A DNA stretch of 64,000 bases from JAJDIA01 sp031555735 (lineage in GTDB: Bacteria > Bacteroidota > Bacteroidia > Bacteroidales > Tannerellaceae). Positions 1 to 6,587 of the stretch are shown here, one piece after another. Each line of letters opens with the position of its first letter. The stretch's first letter is position 1. Location: the NCBI GenBank assembly GCA_031555735.1, contig JAVBUE010000020.1, positions 1 to 64,000 of the forward strand. Reading direction: 5' to 3'. The position numbers and the translations under genes were made by a program. Below the pieces are notes generated by a model, which saw only the letters and a program-made list of their open reading frames with translations, was not told where the DNA came from and did no database searches.

Positions 1-65
1 ATTGTCAAGCCGGATGCTTGGAAGCGGGAGTATATCTCCTCAAAGCGTTTGCGATCTAATTGCAT
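1..65 (-). CDS. IS66 TnpA-like accessory protein, N-terminus only
   Basis: An open frame starts with ATG at 65-63 and runs off the left edge; the 21 visible residues begin MQLDRKRFEEIYSRFQ and continue ASGLT. This resembles the start of the small TnpA protein of Bacteroidota IS66 elements, where a phrase of the type 'YxRxxxSGLSxxxFC' leads into a helix-turn-helix. The position just inside the presumed inverted repeat supports that. Too short for certainty; it could be another transposon-borne helix-turn-helix protein. Confidence 0.45.
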   Translation of the reverse strand, partial: MQLDRKRFEEIYSRFQASGLT

Positions 66-140
66 AATACATGATGTTGATTGATGCAAAGGTACATACT
101 AACTACTGAGGCGAGAAGACGGGATTTACCGAAGGGTTAC
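1..140 (-). mobile_element. End of an IS66-like insertion sequence (partial)
   Basis: Read on the minus strand, the stretch begins at 140 with GTAACCCTTCGGTAAATC, a GTAA-type terminus as expected for IS66-family inverted repeats, followed about 75 bases later by a start codon (65-63) opening a TnpA-like reading frame that leaves the window. The remaining element, including the second inverted repeat, lies outside the window, so the 8-bp target duplication cannot be checked. The insertion point coincides with the broken 5' end of the ImmA/IrrE gene that follows. Family assignment rests on the terminus and about 21 residues and is therefore moderate. Confidence 0.5.
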
Positions 141-988
141 AACATTTTGATGTTAGCTTTCGTAAAACGAACAAAGTAACGGTGTATGACACAAATGCAA
201 TCAAAGAAAAAATTCGGGATCAAATTGAACGCTATTTAGCGATAGAAGATGTTCTTGGTTTGGAGAATGAGTTTTCATTTGGTTATGAAAACGCAGTGTT
301 AACTACTTCTTCAGACGTTAAAGCCCAGGCTGTTCGATTGCGCAAAGAGTGGGGATTAGGCGAGGATGCTATTAACGATGTACAGGCAACTCTGGAAAAT
401 CATGCTGTGAAAGTGATCGATATAGACGCTCCGGAAGGATTTGATGGCTTGAGTGGAGTGGTGAATGGAAAGTATCCTGTCATCGTACTGAATAGGAATA
501 TCAGTCAGTCAGAGCGCCGTCGTATGACTGCTCTGCACGAGTTGGCACATATTCTTTTTAACCAATGCTTTGATCCCTTACTGACTACCAGGCAAAAAGA
601 ATCGCTATGTACTGTTTTTGCGAATGAGATGTTACTCCCCAGTTCTGTATTTCTTAAGGTGATTGGTGCGAATAGAAAAGACATCTCACTAAATGAGCTG
701 ATTGACTTACAGATAATATACGGTATTTCTATTGATGCCATGATGATGAAGGCGAAGGAATTGAATGTTATTACAGAACAACGCTGCCGTACATATTTCA
801 TCAAAAAAAACCAGAATGAAGTATTTCGAAATATGGTTGTAGATTCCCGGTTTGATGAACCAGGATCAAACCGTTTTTTAAGTTTAGTGTATAAAGCAGT
901 TGCCAGTGAGTTTATAACGGTCTCAAAGGCTGCATCCTTATTGAGTAGCACTATGGAAAATGTTCGTAACCAATTGAACCTCGTATGA
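141..988 (+). pseudogene. ImmA/IrrE (COG2856-type) metallopeptidase regulator, 5' end lost
   Basis: The longest start (GTG at 182) gives 268 residues with the zinc motif HELAH at residues 119-123 and a following conserved Glu in the phrase FANEMLLP, as in ImmA/IrrE (DUF955) peptidases. The frame stays open upstream of 182 right to the IS66-like terminus at 140 and reads FRKTNKVTV then YDTNAIKEKI, which is the usual linker between an N-terminal XRE helix-turn-helix and the peptidase domain. The whole DNA-binding domain is therefore missing and the gene is probably cut by the insertion. In intact relatives the protein is the antitoxin or regulator of a neighbouring PIN-domain toxin; here the stop codon overlaps the start of such a stump (ATGA at 985-988). 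A shortened peptidase-only protein could still be made from the GTG. Confidence 0.75.
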
Positions 989-1017
989 AGGAAGTTGTAG
1001 TTGTAAGTGATACATGA
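985..1017 (+). pseudogene. Stump of a PIN-domain toxin gene
   Basis: An ATG overlapping the stop of the ImmA/IrrE gene opens a frame of only ten codons, MKEVVVVSDT, then TGA. A hydrophobic beta strand ending in S-D-T is how PIN nucleases begin, with the Asp being the first catalytic acid, and PIN (DUF4411-like) toxins are regular downstream partners of COG2856 regulators. Nothing after the TGA continues the domain in any frame that I could follow, so the rest has been deleted. Assignment rests on ten residues plus gene position. Confidence 0.45.
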
Positions 1018-1342
1018 GGCGTCACAGTATAAGAAGATTCCTGCCACAACAAAACACACCTCTCAAATGAAAAAATCGGTCTCCCGGCAGGGGAGACATA
1101 TTCCGCAATATCCGTTCACAATACATGCTCCCTCCCTTCCCTACGCAAGTGGCAAAATTTCCTTTATTTCATGTCTATGGCTCTATCCCCTCCAATAGTT
1201 ACGATGAATAACCATGCATGTTATCACGGATAACCACGACAAATACCTATCTTTGTTTGATTTCAAGTACGGGGTGTCTAATATAACCCTGTGCGAATGT
1301 TAAAGGAATATCCATAAAAACAACCCGTAATCATTTATAGGA
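1018..1342. other. Gap without a supportable gene
   Basis: No convincing coding region. It holds a short perfect hairpin (GTCTCCC and GGGAGAC arms, about 1080-1099) without a T-run, and a Bacteroides-type -7 box TATCTTTG at 1248-1255 with no clear -33 TTTG. That box would drive the degenerate open frame beginning at 1343. Confidence 0.4.
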
Positions 1343-1638
1343 ATGGATCGACAAGCGATACAACGAATGCTGCAGTTTGCGGAACAAGAGGTGGTATATG
1401 CCTTTATATCGGCTTATGCCGAATCAGATGATGCGTTTTGCAGACAGCTAAGAGCGGCCATCCTGCCCGAAAGTACAAATGTCGTAAACAAAGAGGCATA
1501 TCTGGTCGCGTTGCTCTCATGTTGATGCATATGAGGACGTTTCATGGAGGTGATGCCCTGGTCGATCAATTGCTCCAACAATACAGGAATACGCATAAAC
1601 GAAGAAGAAATATGATGGCGGCATTGGCATGTGTCTGA
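1343..1638 (+). pseudogene. Degenerate gene fragment, perhaps a SWIM-type zinc-finger protein
   Basis: Two overlapping frames look like one broken gene. The first (1343-1525, 60 residues) starts MDRQAIQRMLQFAEQ and has an acidic, alanine-rich helical look; the second ends near 1638 with LLQQYRNTHKRRRNMMAAL. A central helical repeat followed by a terminal phrase of the form 'YxxxxxRRxxxMxxL' is reminiscent of Bacteroidota SWIM zinc-finger proteins, which would imply a large internal deletion and frameshift. No SWIM cysteine/histidine motif remains. The identification is a guess; that it is a relic rather than an intact gene is more secure. Confidence 0.25.
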
Positions 1639-1644
1639 TAATTC

Positions 1645-1875
1645 CTACAACGGCGCCCCTACGATTGATATGATCGCATGCATATGGTTCGGCATTATGA
1701 CGTAGGTGTGTAATTGAATCTCCGGGAAACGACTGGGAAGTACCTCCCATTGGTCATTGATCATTTTACCTATTGCGTTGTGTCTCATTTCTTTGTTGAC
1801 TATTTCACCAAACAGATGTTTCCGTTTATGGGTGCAAATAGTAATATAGTAAACCCCTTCACTCCCCGATATTCT
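1645..1875 (-). pseudogene. RAYT (REP-associated tyrosine transposase, Y1 family) relic
   Basis: The minus strand has an open frame from about 1875 to a TAG at 1647-1645 that reads EGVYYITICTHKRKHLFGE, then VNKEMRHNAIGKM, then LHTYVIMPNHMHAII. This is the conserved core of IS200-like/RAYT transposases: the YxxTICT strand, the LFG(E) turn and the PNHMH metal-binding motif of the HUH fold. The N-terminal residues before YYITICT are lost into the end of the neighbouring lipoprotein gene, and the C-terminal half with the catalytic tyrosine helix is gone. RAYTs are single-copy domesticated transposases linked to REP palindromes, which matters for the repeats found elsewhere in this window. Confidence 0.65.
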
Positions 1876-2686
1876 TCCCGCGGAGGTAGTCCATTTTGTG
1901 GTAGGCTTTGTTTTTGGTGATCGACATTTGGTGGATGTCGGTGAGGGCGACGGAGAGGTTGTAGGTAGCGACGAGGGCTTTTTTGTCGGCGTCGGCCATG
2001 TAGAGGATGTAGGATTTGCCGCCGGTGTAGGTTACTTTGAGGCGGTCGCGGGCATGGTCGTAGATGAAGCGGATGGCGTCTGTGCCGTTGTCGCTTTTGT
2101 AGGTGACGATTTCGGTGGTCATACCAAGGTTCTCAAAGCGGTAGTTCAGGCCGCCGTCGTACGGGATGGCGGGGGTGGAGACGGAGAGGTCGTTACCCGC
2201 GCTGATGGTGATGCCCGTATGTTTAAGGGAGCCTTTGCCGAAATAGACGCTGGCGAGGTACATCTCGCCTTCTTCGTTCACGCCACAGCGGATGTATGAA
2301 CGTTCGATGTTCCGTTCGAGCACCTGGGGTTTCCACACATAGGTACCGATCTCATTATACGCCGTATCTTTTTCGTAGGCGAATCCCTTGGCCAGTTCTT
2401 CGGCTTCCCGTTGGCGGATGGGCAGGACGCTGTCGATATATACCACGTTGCGCTCGGCTTCTTTCCATTCGATCTCCCGCATCAGGGTAAGTCCGTCTTT
2501 CAGCACGGCCAGTTCTTTCGGGTAATGCGCCCGGAGGCTGTCGATCTCTGTTTTGGCGGCGGCCAGTTCGTTGTTGTTGAACAGCTCGGTGGCTTTTGCC
2601 AGGCGTGCCTGCGCTTCTTTTGTGTCTTTATTGCATCCCGCCAGCAACAGCAGGGCAGGTAGCATGTATAGGATAACCGCTTTCAT
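1859..2686 (-). CDS. Lipoprotein of unknown function
   Basis: 275 residues. The start gives a signal peptide MKAVILYMLPALLLLAGC with a lipobox LLAG/C, so Cys18 should be lipidated. Residues about 22-75 are alpha-helical and rich in Ala, Glu and Leu, like a TPR-type helical pair ('LFNNNELAAAKTEIDSL'), and the rest is beta-rich. I do not recognise the family; similar small lipoproteins are common in Bacteroidales. Its stop codon abuts the RAYT relic, so the C-terminus (ending GKNIGE) may have been altered by that insertion. A -7 box sits about 30 bases upstream of the start. Confidence 0.75.
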   Translation of the reverse strand: MKAVILYMLPALLLLAGCNKDTKEAQARLAKATELFNNNELAAAKTEIDSLRAHYPKELAVLKDGLTLMREIEWKEAERNVVYIDSVLPIRQREAEELAKGFAYEKDTAYNEIGTYVWKPQVLERNIERSYIRCGVNEEGEMYLASVYFGKGSLKHTGITISAGNDLSVSTPAIPYDGGLNYRFENLGMTTEIVTYKSDNGTDAIRFIYDHARDRLKVTYTGGKSYILYMADADKKALVATYNLSVALTDIHQMSITKNKAYHKMDYLRGKNIGE

Positions 2687-2710
2687 CTCATCTAAATATT
2701 ACGTTTCCTG

Positions 2711-2718
2711 CAAAGATA
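2711..2718 (-). promoter_or_regulatory. -7 promoter box (TATCTTTG) for the lipoprotein gene
   Basis: Minus-strand TATCTTTG matches the Bacteroides consensus TAnnTTTG and lies about 25-32 bases before the lipoprotein start codon. No good -33 TTTG is visible at the usual spacing. Confidence 0.5.
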
Positions 2719-2736
2719 GGCGTTTTACGATTAATT

Positions 2737-2892
2737 ATGAAGAGAATAACTGCAACATTGGAATGGACAGAAGATGGTTTTGGCATTTGGATAGATGGAT
2801 TGCCCTCTGTTTTTTTCTTCGCTTTGACAGTATCGGGAGCCAGCGACGAGACCATAAAAGCTATTTGTCGCCATAATGGCCATACGCACTGA
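2737..2892 (+). CDS. HicB-like antitoxin stub (51 codons)
   Basis: A short frame starting MKRITATLEWTEDGFGIW and continuing IDGLPSVFF has the beginning of HicB-type antitoxins (a beta strand, then E-D-G-F/Y, then a second strand ending in L-P-G/S). HicB proteins go on with a second half of the fold and usually a DNA-binding tail; here the frame stops after 51 codons, so it is probably the 5' piece of a broken gene. No hicA is next to it. Its 3' end overlaps the 3' end of the convergent yoeB-like gene by 32 bases. It could also be a chance similarity. Confidence 0.35.
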   Translation: MKRITATLEWTEDGFGIWIDGLPSVFFFALTVSGASDETIKAICRHNGHTH

Positions 2893-3139
2893 TTATTATG
2901 ACTGTGACTACTTCGTCGTGTATTTCATAAATAAGACGATGGCGATTGTTGATTCGTCTTGACCATTTTCCGGATAGATTGCCTTTTAAGCGTTCAGGTT
3001 TACCTGTCCCTGTTTGAGGATGGTTTTCTAATTCAGACAGAAATGTACTTATTTTATGTAAAGAGTGGATATCTCCTGTATCTCTGAATCGTTGAATATC
3101 TTCTTGGGCGTTTTCTGCTAACAGGATCCTGTATTTCAT
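2861..3139 (-). CDS. YoeB/Txe-family mRNA interferase toxin
   Basis: 92 residues, the normal size for YoeB. The C-terminal half has the family signature: SGKWSRRINNRHRLIYEI followed by VIIISAYGHYGDK, with the final His-Tyr region that completes the RNase active site in RelE/YoeB folds. Toxins of this group cleave mRNA at the ribosomal A site and are neutralised by a co-transcribed antitoxin. The start overlaps the stop of the upstream antitoxin gene by four bases, the classic coupling of such pairs. All recognisable parts are present, so the toxin looks functional. Confidence 0.88.
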   Translation of the reverse strand: MKYRILLAENAQEDIQRFRDTGDIHSLHKISTFLSELENHPQTGTGKPERLKGNLSGKWSRRINNRHRLIYEIHDEVVTVIIISAYGHYGDK

Positions 3140-3435
3140 AAGTCGCCAAAGAGTTTTTTCCGCAGTTCGGGGGTTAGTTCTACGGTTTTGCCTTCTTGGG
3201 CTTGCCGGGCAGACTCCATGATTCGTTCGATGTTATGCGGGTCATCAAAATAGGGGTCGTTGCTTGGGCTTGGATTTTGATCTCTTTTCATTGTGTAGGC
3301 TTTATCCAGCAAAATGCTTTCCATATACTTCTTAACACTGATGCCTTTGGATGTAGCTAAAGCAGCCAGCTTATGTAGGGCATCAATGGGCAGTTCCACC
3401 ATTTTTTTCTTTGTTTCAACGTGTATGGTCGCCAT
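3136..3435 (-). CDS. Antitoxin partner of the YoeB-like toxin
   Basis: 99 residues starting MATIHVETKKKMVELPIDA. A longer upstream frame exists but is proline-rich, reads back through the divergent promoters and into cca, and is rejected as the start. The N-terminal half (about residues 1-45) with ELPIDALHKLAALATSKG resembles the ribbon-helix-helix/short helical DNA-binding part of small antitoxins, and the acidic C-terminus (EGKTVELTPELRKKLF) is the likely toxin-wrapping segment. It is transcribed first and should repress its own promoter together with the toxin; the -7 box lies 15 bases upstream. Confidence 0.75.
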   Translation of the reverse strand: MATIHVETKKKMVELPIDALHKLAALATSKGISVKKYMESILLDKAYTMKRDQNPSPSNDPYFDDPHNIERIMESARQAQEGKTVELTPELRKKLFGDL

Positions 3436-3449
3436 GGCTGTATTTTTTA

Positions 3450-3457
3450 CAAAGATA
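3450..3457 (-). promoter_or_regulatory. -7 promoter box (TATCTTTG) of the toxin-antitoxin operon
   Basis: Minus-strand TATCTTTG, 15 bases from the antitoxin start codon. It stands back to back with the cca -7 box only 21 bases away, so repression of one promoter could affect the other. Confidence 0.6.
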
Positions 3458-3478
3458 AGATAATCTACCCATTTTCCG

Positions 3479-3486
3479 TATCTTTG
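3479..3486 (+). promoter_or_regulatory. -7 promoter box (TATCTTTG) of cca
   Basis: TATCTTTG ends only five bases before the cca ATG at 3492. With the usual distance from -7 box to transcription start this leaves almost no 5' leader. Confidence 0.6.
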
Positions 3487-3491
3487 CTGCG

Positions 3492-4940
3492 ATGTATTAT
3501 TTATCGCAAAAGGAAATAGATAGCTATCTGGCCGGGCATCCGTTCCCGTTGATCGGGGAGGCGGCTGATGAGTTGGGAGTGGAGGCGTATGTAATCGGGG
3601 GATATGTGCGGGATCTGTTCCTGCGGAGGGCATCGAAGGATATTGATGTGGTGGCCGTGGGTAGTGGCATTGCTTTGGCACAGGCTGTGGCCGGTAAGTT
3701 GAAACGCGGGAAGGTTTCCGTGTTTAAGAACTTCGGTACGGCGCAGTTGAAGACCGGCGATGTGGAGGTGGAATTTGTCGGCGCCCGCCGTGAATCGTAC
3801 AACCGGGGTAGCCGGAAGCCCATTGTGGAGAACGGGACGCTGGAAGACGACCAGTGCCGCCGCGACTTTACCATCAACGCACTGGCGCTCTGCCTCAATA
3901 AAGCACGGTACGGCGAGCTGGTTGACCCCTTTGGCGGCCTTGCCGATATGGAGGATCTGATTATTCGTACGCCCCTTGATCCCGATATCACCTTTAGCGA
4001 CGACCCCTTACGCATGATGCGGGCCATCCGTTTTGCCACCCAGCTTGGTTTTGATATCGAGCCGGAAACCTTCGAAGCCATCGAACGCAACAAAGAGCGC
4101 CTCGTGGAGTTGAATGAAAACGGCACGCGTGTAGTGTCCGAAGAACGGATCATCGACGAACTGAACAAGATCATCCTGGCTCCCTGCCCTTCCGTCGGTT
4201 TCCGGTTGCTCGACCAGGCCGGCCTCTTACCCCTGGTATTCCCTGAACTGGCCGCCCTGAAAGGGGTGGAGACGAAAGAAGGGATCGGCCATAAAGAAAA
4301 CTTCGCCCATACGTTGCTGGTGCTCGACAAACTGAGCCAGAAGAGCGACAACCTCTGGCTGCGGTGGAGCGCTCTGCTGCACGACATCGCCAAACCGGCC
4401 ACCAAACGGTGGGATAACCGGCTGGGATGGACGTTCCACAACCATAACTTCATCGGCGAGCGGATGATCCCGGGTATTTTCCGCCGGATGAAGCTGCCGA
4501 TGAACGAGAAGATGAAATATGTGCAGAAGATGGTCACCCTGCACATGCGCCCCATTGCGTTATCTGACGAAGAGGTGACCGATTCGGCCATCCGTCGCCT
4601 CCTGTTTGATGCCGGGGATGACATAGACGACCTCATGATCCTGTGCGAAGCCGATATCACAAGCAAAAACCCCGATAAGGTACGCCGCTTCCTCCATAAC
4701 TTCCGCCTGGTGCGCGAAAAGATGGCGGAGATCGAAGAGAAAGACCGTATCCGTAACTTCCAACCTCCCATTACCGGCGAAGAGATCATGCGCACATTCA
4801 ACCTCCCGCCTTCCCAACCGGTGGGAACCCTGAAGGAAGCCATCAAGAACGCCATCCTCGACGGACTCATCCCCAACGACTACGACTCCGCCCGCCGCTA
4901 CATGTTCGAACGTGCCCGGCAGATGGGTATTACGGAGTGA
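3492..4940 (+). CDS. cca: CCA tRNA nucleotidyltransferase with HD domain
   Basis: 482 residues. It adds or repairs the 3'-terminal CCA of tRNAs. The class II nucleotidyltransferase head is clear: GGYVRD at residues 36-41 and DID at 50-52 (metal-binding carboxylates), then RRDFTINALAL and the RxMRxxRFATQLGF neck. A C-terminal HD domain (LLHDIAKP with His297-Asp298) is fused, as in many Bacteroidota and in E. coli. Start chosen at the first ATG after the promoter; the conserved region begins about 25 residues in, so the start fits. The next gene is convergent on the minus strand, 50 bases away. Confidence 0.95.
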   Translation: MYYLSQKEIDSYLAGHPFPLIGEAADELGVEAYVIGGYVRDLFLRRASKDIDVVAVGSGIALAQAVAGKLKRGKVSVFKNFGTAQLKTGDVEVEFVGARRESYNRGSRKPIVENGTLEDDQCRRDFTINALALCLNKARYGELVDPFGGLADMEDLIIRTPLDPDITFSDDPLRMMRAIRFATQLGFDIEPETFEAIERNKERLVELNENGTRVVSEERIIDELNKIILAPCPSVGFRLLDQAGLLPLVFPELAALKGVETKEGIGHKENFAHTLLVLDKLSQKSDNLWLRWSALLHDIAKPATKRWDNRLGWTFHNHNFIGERMIPGIFRRMKLPMNEKMKYVQKMVTLHMRPIALSDEEVTDSAIRRLLFDAGDDIDDLMILCEADITSKNPDKVRRFLHNFRLVREKMAEIEEKDRIRNFQPPITGEEIMRTFNLPPSQPVGTLKEAIKNAILDGLIPNDYDSARRYMFERARQMGITE

Positions 4941-4990
4941 TATTGGAAGGCAGTCGCGTGGCCATATGGAGGTGTAGTTACATCGCAGGG

Positions 4991-6271
4991 TTATCGCTTC
5001 TTCGTGCTGATGATAACCAGGCTTTTAACTTCTTTGCCCTCTGTATCAGGACTCTTCTTGACTTCCAAGCTTTCAATTTGGGAGGGCGATAGTTTATTTA
5101 CCTCTGCCTCGGATGACTCTTTACCGTCGATGATATATACGGTCGGAATCTTAATTGTCGGCGGATTCTTAAATGCAGTATAATCAAAACCTTTTTTTAG
5201 GGTGATATACATGATGCCGTTTTTCCCCTTTTCACCGTATTTTTCGACTGCTTTATCCGGATCTAACAGCGAAGTGGATTCGAAATAAACAGTATCCAGC
5301 TGCGAAAGGTTAACACCTGGATACTCTTTCCCGTCAATGAAAAGTAGCACTTTATTGGCAGAATGAGCGACTGCGGAATCTGGTACTACATTATCAGATA
5401 CAGGGATTACTACATAATGTGGTTTGGCTGAAGCCCACATCAGGATACCAAACAACGGAAGAACCAAAAGGATAAATTCTTTTTTCCAAGCGGAACTTTT
5501 CTCTTTGTGCATCATTTTGAATCGTATTGAATGTTTGTAATTGAGTAAATTCGTAAAGGTAAATAAAGGACGTTGCAACGTTTGATTAACCAATACTTCC
5601 CGATAGGTGTTGATCGGAATGCCGGCTTTCAATACCGATTCGTCTGCAAGGAATTCATGGTTCTCTTTGATGGCAGATACATATTTCCAAGCAAACGGGT
5701 TGAACCATTGAAACAGAACGAGGAGTTCACAGAACATTAGGTCCAACCAGTGTTTTTGTCTTATATGGGATTCCTCATGTGTGAGAATCGTATATTTTTC
5801 CATACCGGATACGTTCTCGCTGTTGAAAAAAATGAACCCATATACGGAAAAGGGAGCACTGATTGCAGGGTTGTCGATCAGCGTATAACCAGATTTCTTT
5901 TCTGAGCATCCTCTGTGGATAAGTTTGATCACTTTTCGGTGAGCAATTATCAGGGTGATGAGCTGAATCATTATTCCGGAGATATAAATAAAGGTGCATA
6001 TACCAAAGATGTCTATACCGGAATATCTGGTGAAAGCTGTTGGAGGGCTGTTCCCCAACAGGGACGATAAAGAATATGTTTCAGTTGGGGAAAGGGTTAC
6101 TTCATACGTAAAGTGGAAGAAAGGCAGGACGAACGATGCCATAATCCCGAATAGCAAAAAACCTCTTATTACATTGAAAAATGTTTCTTTGCGCAGGCAC
6201 AGGTGATGGATCAACCAAAAACCAAAGAGGCAAATCCCAGATTCAACTATATATGTGATCAATGTTTTCAT
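4991..6271 (-). CDS. BlaR1/MecR1-like M56 membrane metallopeptidase
   Basis: 426 residues. N-terminal transmembrane helices (about residues 5-25, 35-55, 90-110) flank a cytoplasmic loop with the zinc motif HEESH at 165-169 and a downstream ENHEFLADE, as in the M56 antirepressor peptidases; a further helix lies near 270-290. The C-terminal 130 residues are periplasmic and contain two short plug-like segments (KYGEKGKNGIMYITLKKG) typical of Bacteroidota BlaR1 proteins rather than a penicillin-binding sensor. These proteins normally cleave a BlaI/MecI repressor encoded just upstream, but upstream here is only the repeat-filled gap at 6272-6587. The sensor may therefore be an orphan. Substrate and signal cannot be told from sequence. 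Confidence 0.85.
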   Translation of the reverse strand: MKTLITYIVESGICLFGFWLIHHLCLRKETFFNVIRGFLLFGIMASFVLPFFHFTYEVTLSPTETYSLSSLLGNSPPTAFTRYSGIDIFGICTFIYISGIMIQLITLIIAHRKVIKLIHRGCSEKKSGYTLIDNPAISAPFSVYGFIFFNSENVSGMEKYTILTHEESHIRQKHWLDLMFCELLVLFQWFNPFAWKYVSAIKENHEFLADESVLKAGIPINTYREVLVNQTLQRPLFTFTNLLNYKHSIRFKMMHKEKSSAWKKEFILLVLPLFGILMWASAKPHYVVIPVSDNVVPDSAVAHSANKVLLFIDGKEYPGVNLSQLDTVYFESTSLLDPDKAVEKYGEKGKNGIMYITLKKGFDYTAFKNPPTIKIPTVYIIDGKESSEAEVNKLSPSQIESLEVKKSPDTEGKEVKSLVIISTKKR

Positions 6272-6340
6272 GTTGCATCCTTGTCATTGAGCGTTTGAAC
6301 GTTTTTAACATAATAGATTCTCACATTGTATGCCATGGCA

Positions 6341-6367
6341 CAGTTTCATCTTAGAAGCTGTTTCGAA
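6341..6367 (+). repeat. Dispersed module GTTTCATCyTTAGAArCTGTTT
   Basis: This stretch matches 42811-42832 at about 20 of 22 positions with a one-base gap. It lies in the mnmA-M56 gap beside the 116-bp element, as its counterpart does at the other locus. Confidence 0.55.
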
Positions 6368-6439
6368 TTTATTTTCTAATTTTCTCAAGCATGATCTGAC
6401 AGAAGTGACTTGTCCTGAAAAAGACTGACATACACACCC

Positions 6440-6555
6440 CGTGGCAGATGTGGCAGCAAAAGTGATCGAAAATGGATCTGCCACGGGTATCTGCCACGCA
6501 TTTAACATTTTCACTTACAATAAGATAAAGCCTGCTTTGTGGCAGCGTGGCAGAT
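6440..6555 (-). repeat. 116-bp twin-palindrome element (CGTGGCAGAT family), copy 1
   Basis: The element begins and ends with the ten-base box ATCTGCCACG (read on the minus strand) and has two head-to-tail copies of its complement CGTGGCAGAT in the middle. The first terminal box can pair with the first central box, and the second central box with the last terminal box, giving two hairpins. The copy at 42526-42641 has exactly the same length and is identical at about 93 of 116 positions by hand count, with the boxes nearly invariant and the loops diverged. It starts 32 bases after the mnmA stop codon, reading in the same direction. No open frame of note. Confidence 0.75.
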
Positions 6556-6587
6556 ATTTCATAAAAAAACATATGGGAGGGGATTGC

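Noticed and set aside
1079..1099. Rho-independent terminator after the toxin stump
   Set aside because: Seven-bp stem but no T-run.
3136..3681. 181-residue version of the antitoxin
   Set aside because: The extra 82 residues are proline-rich, cross both -7 boxes and overlap the cca start.
3524..4876. Long minus-strand open frame opposite cca
   Set aside because: Arg/Ser-rich composition with no family resemblance; the plus strand is a clear cca.
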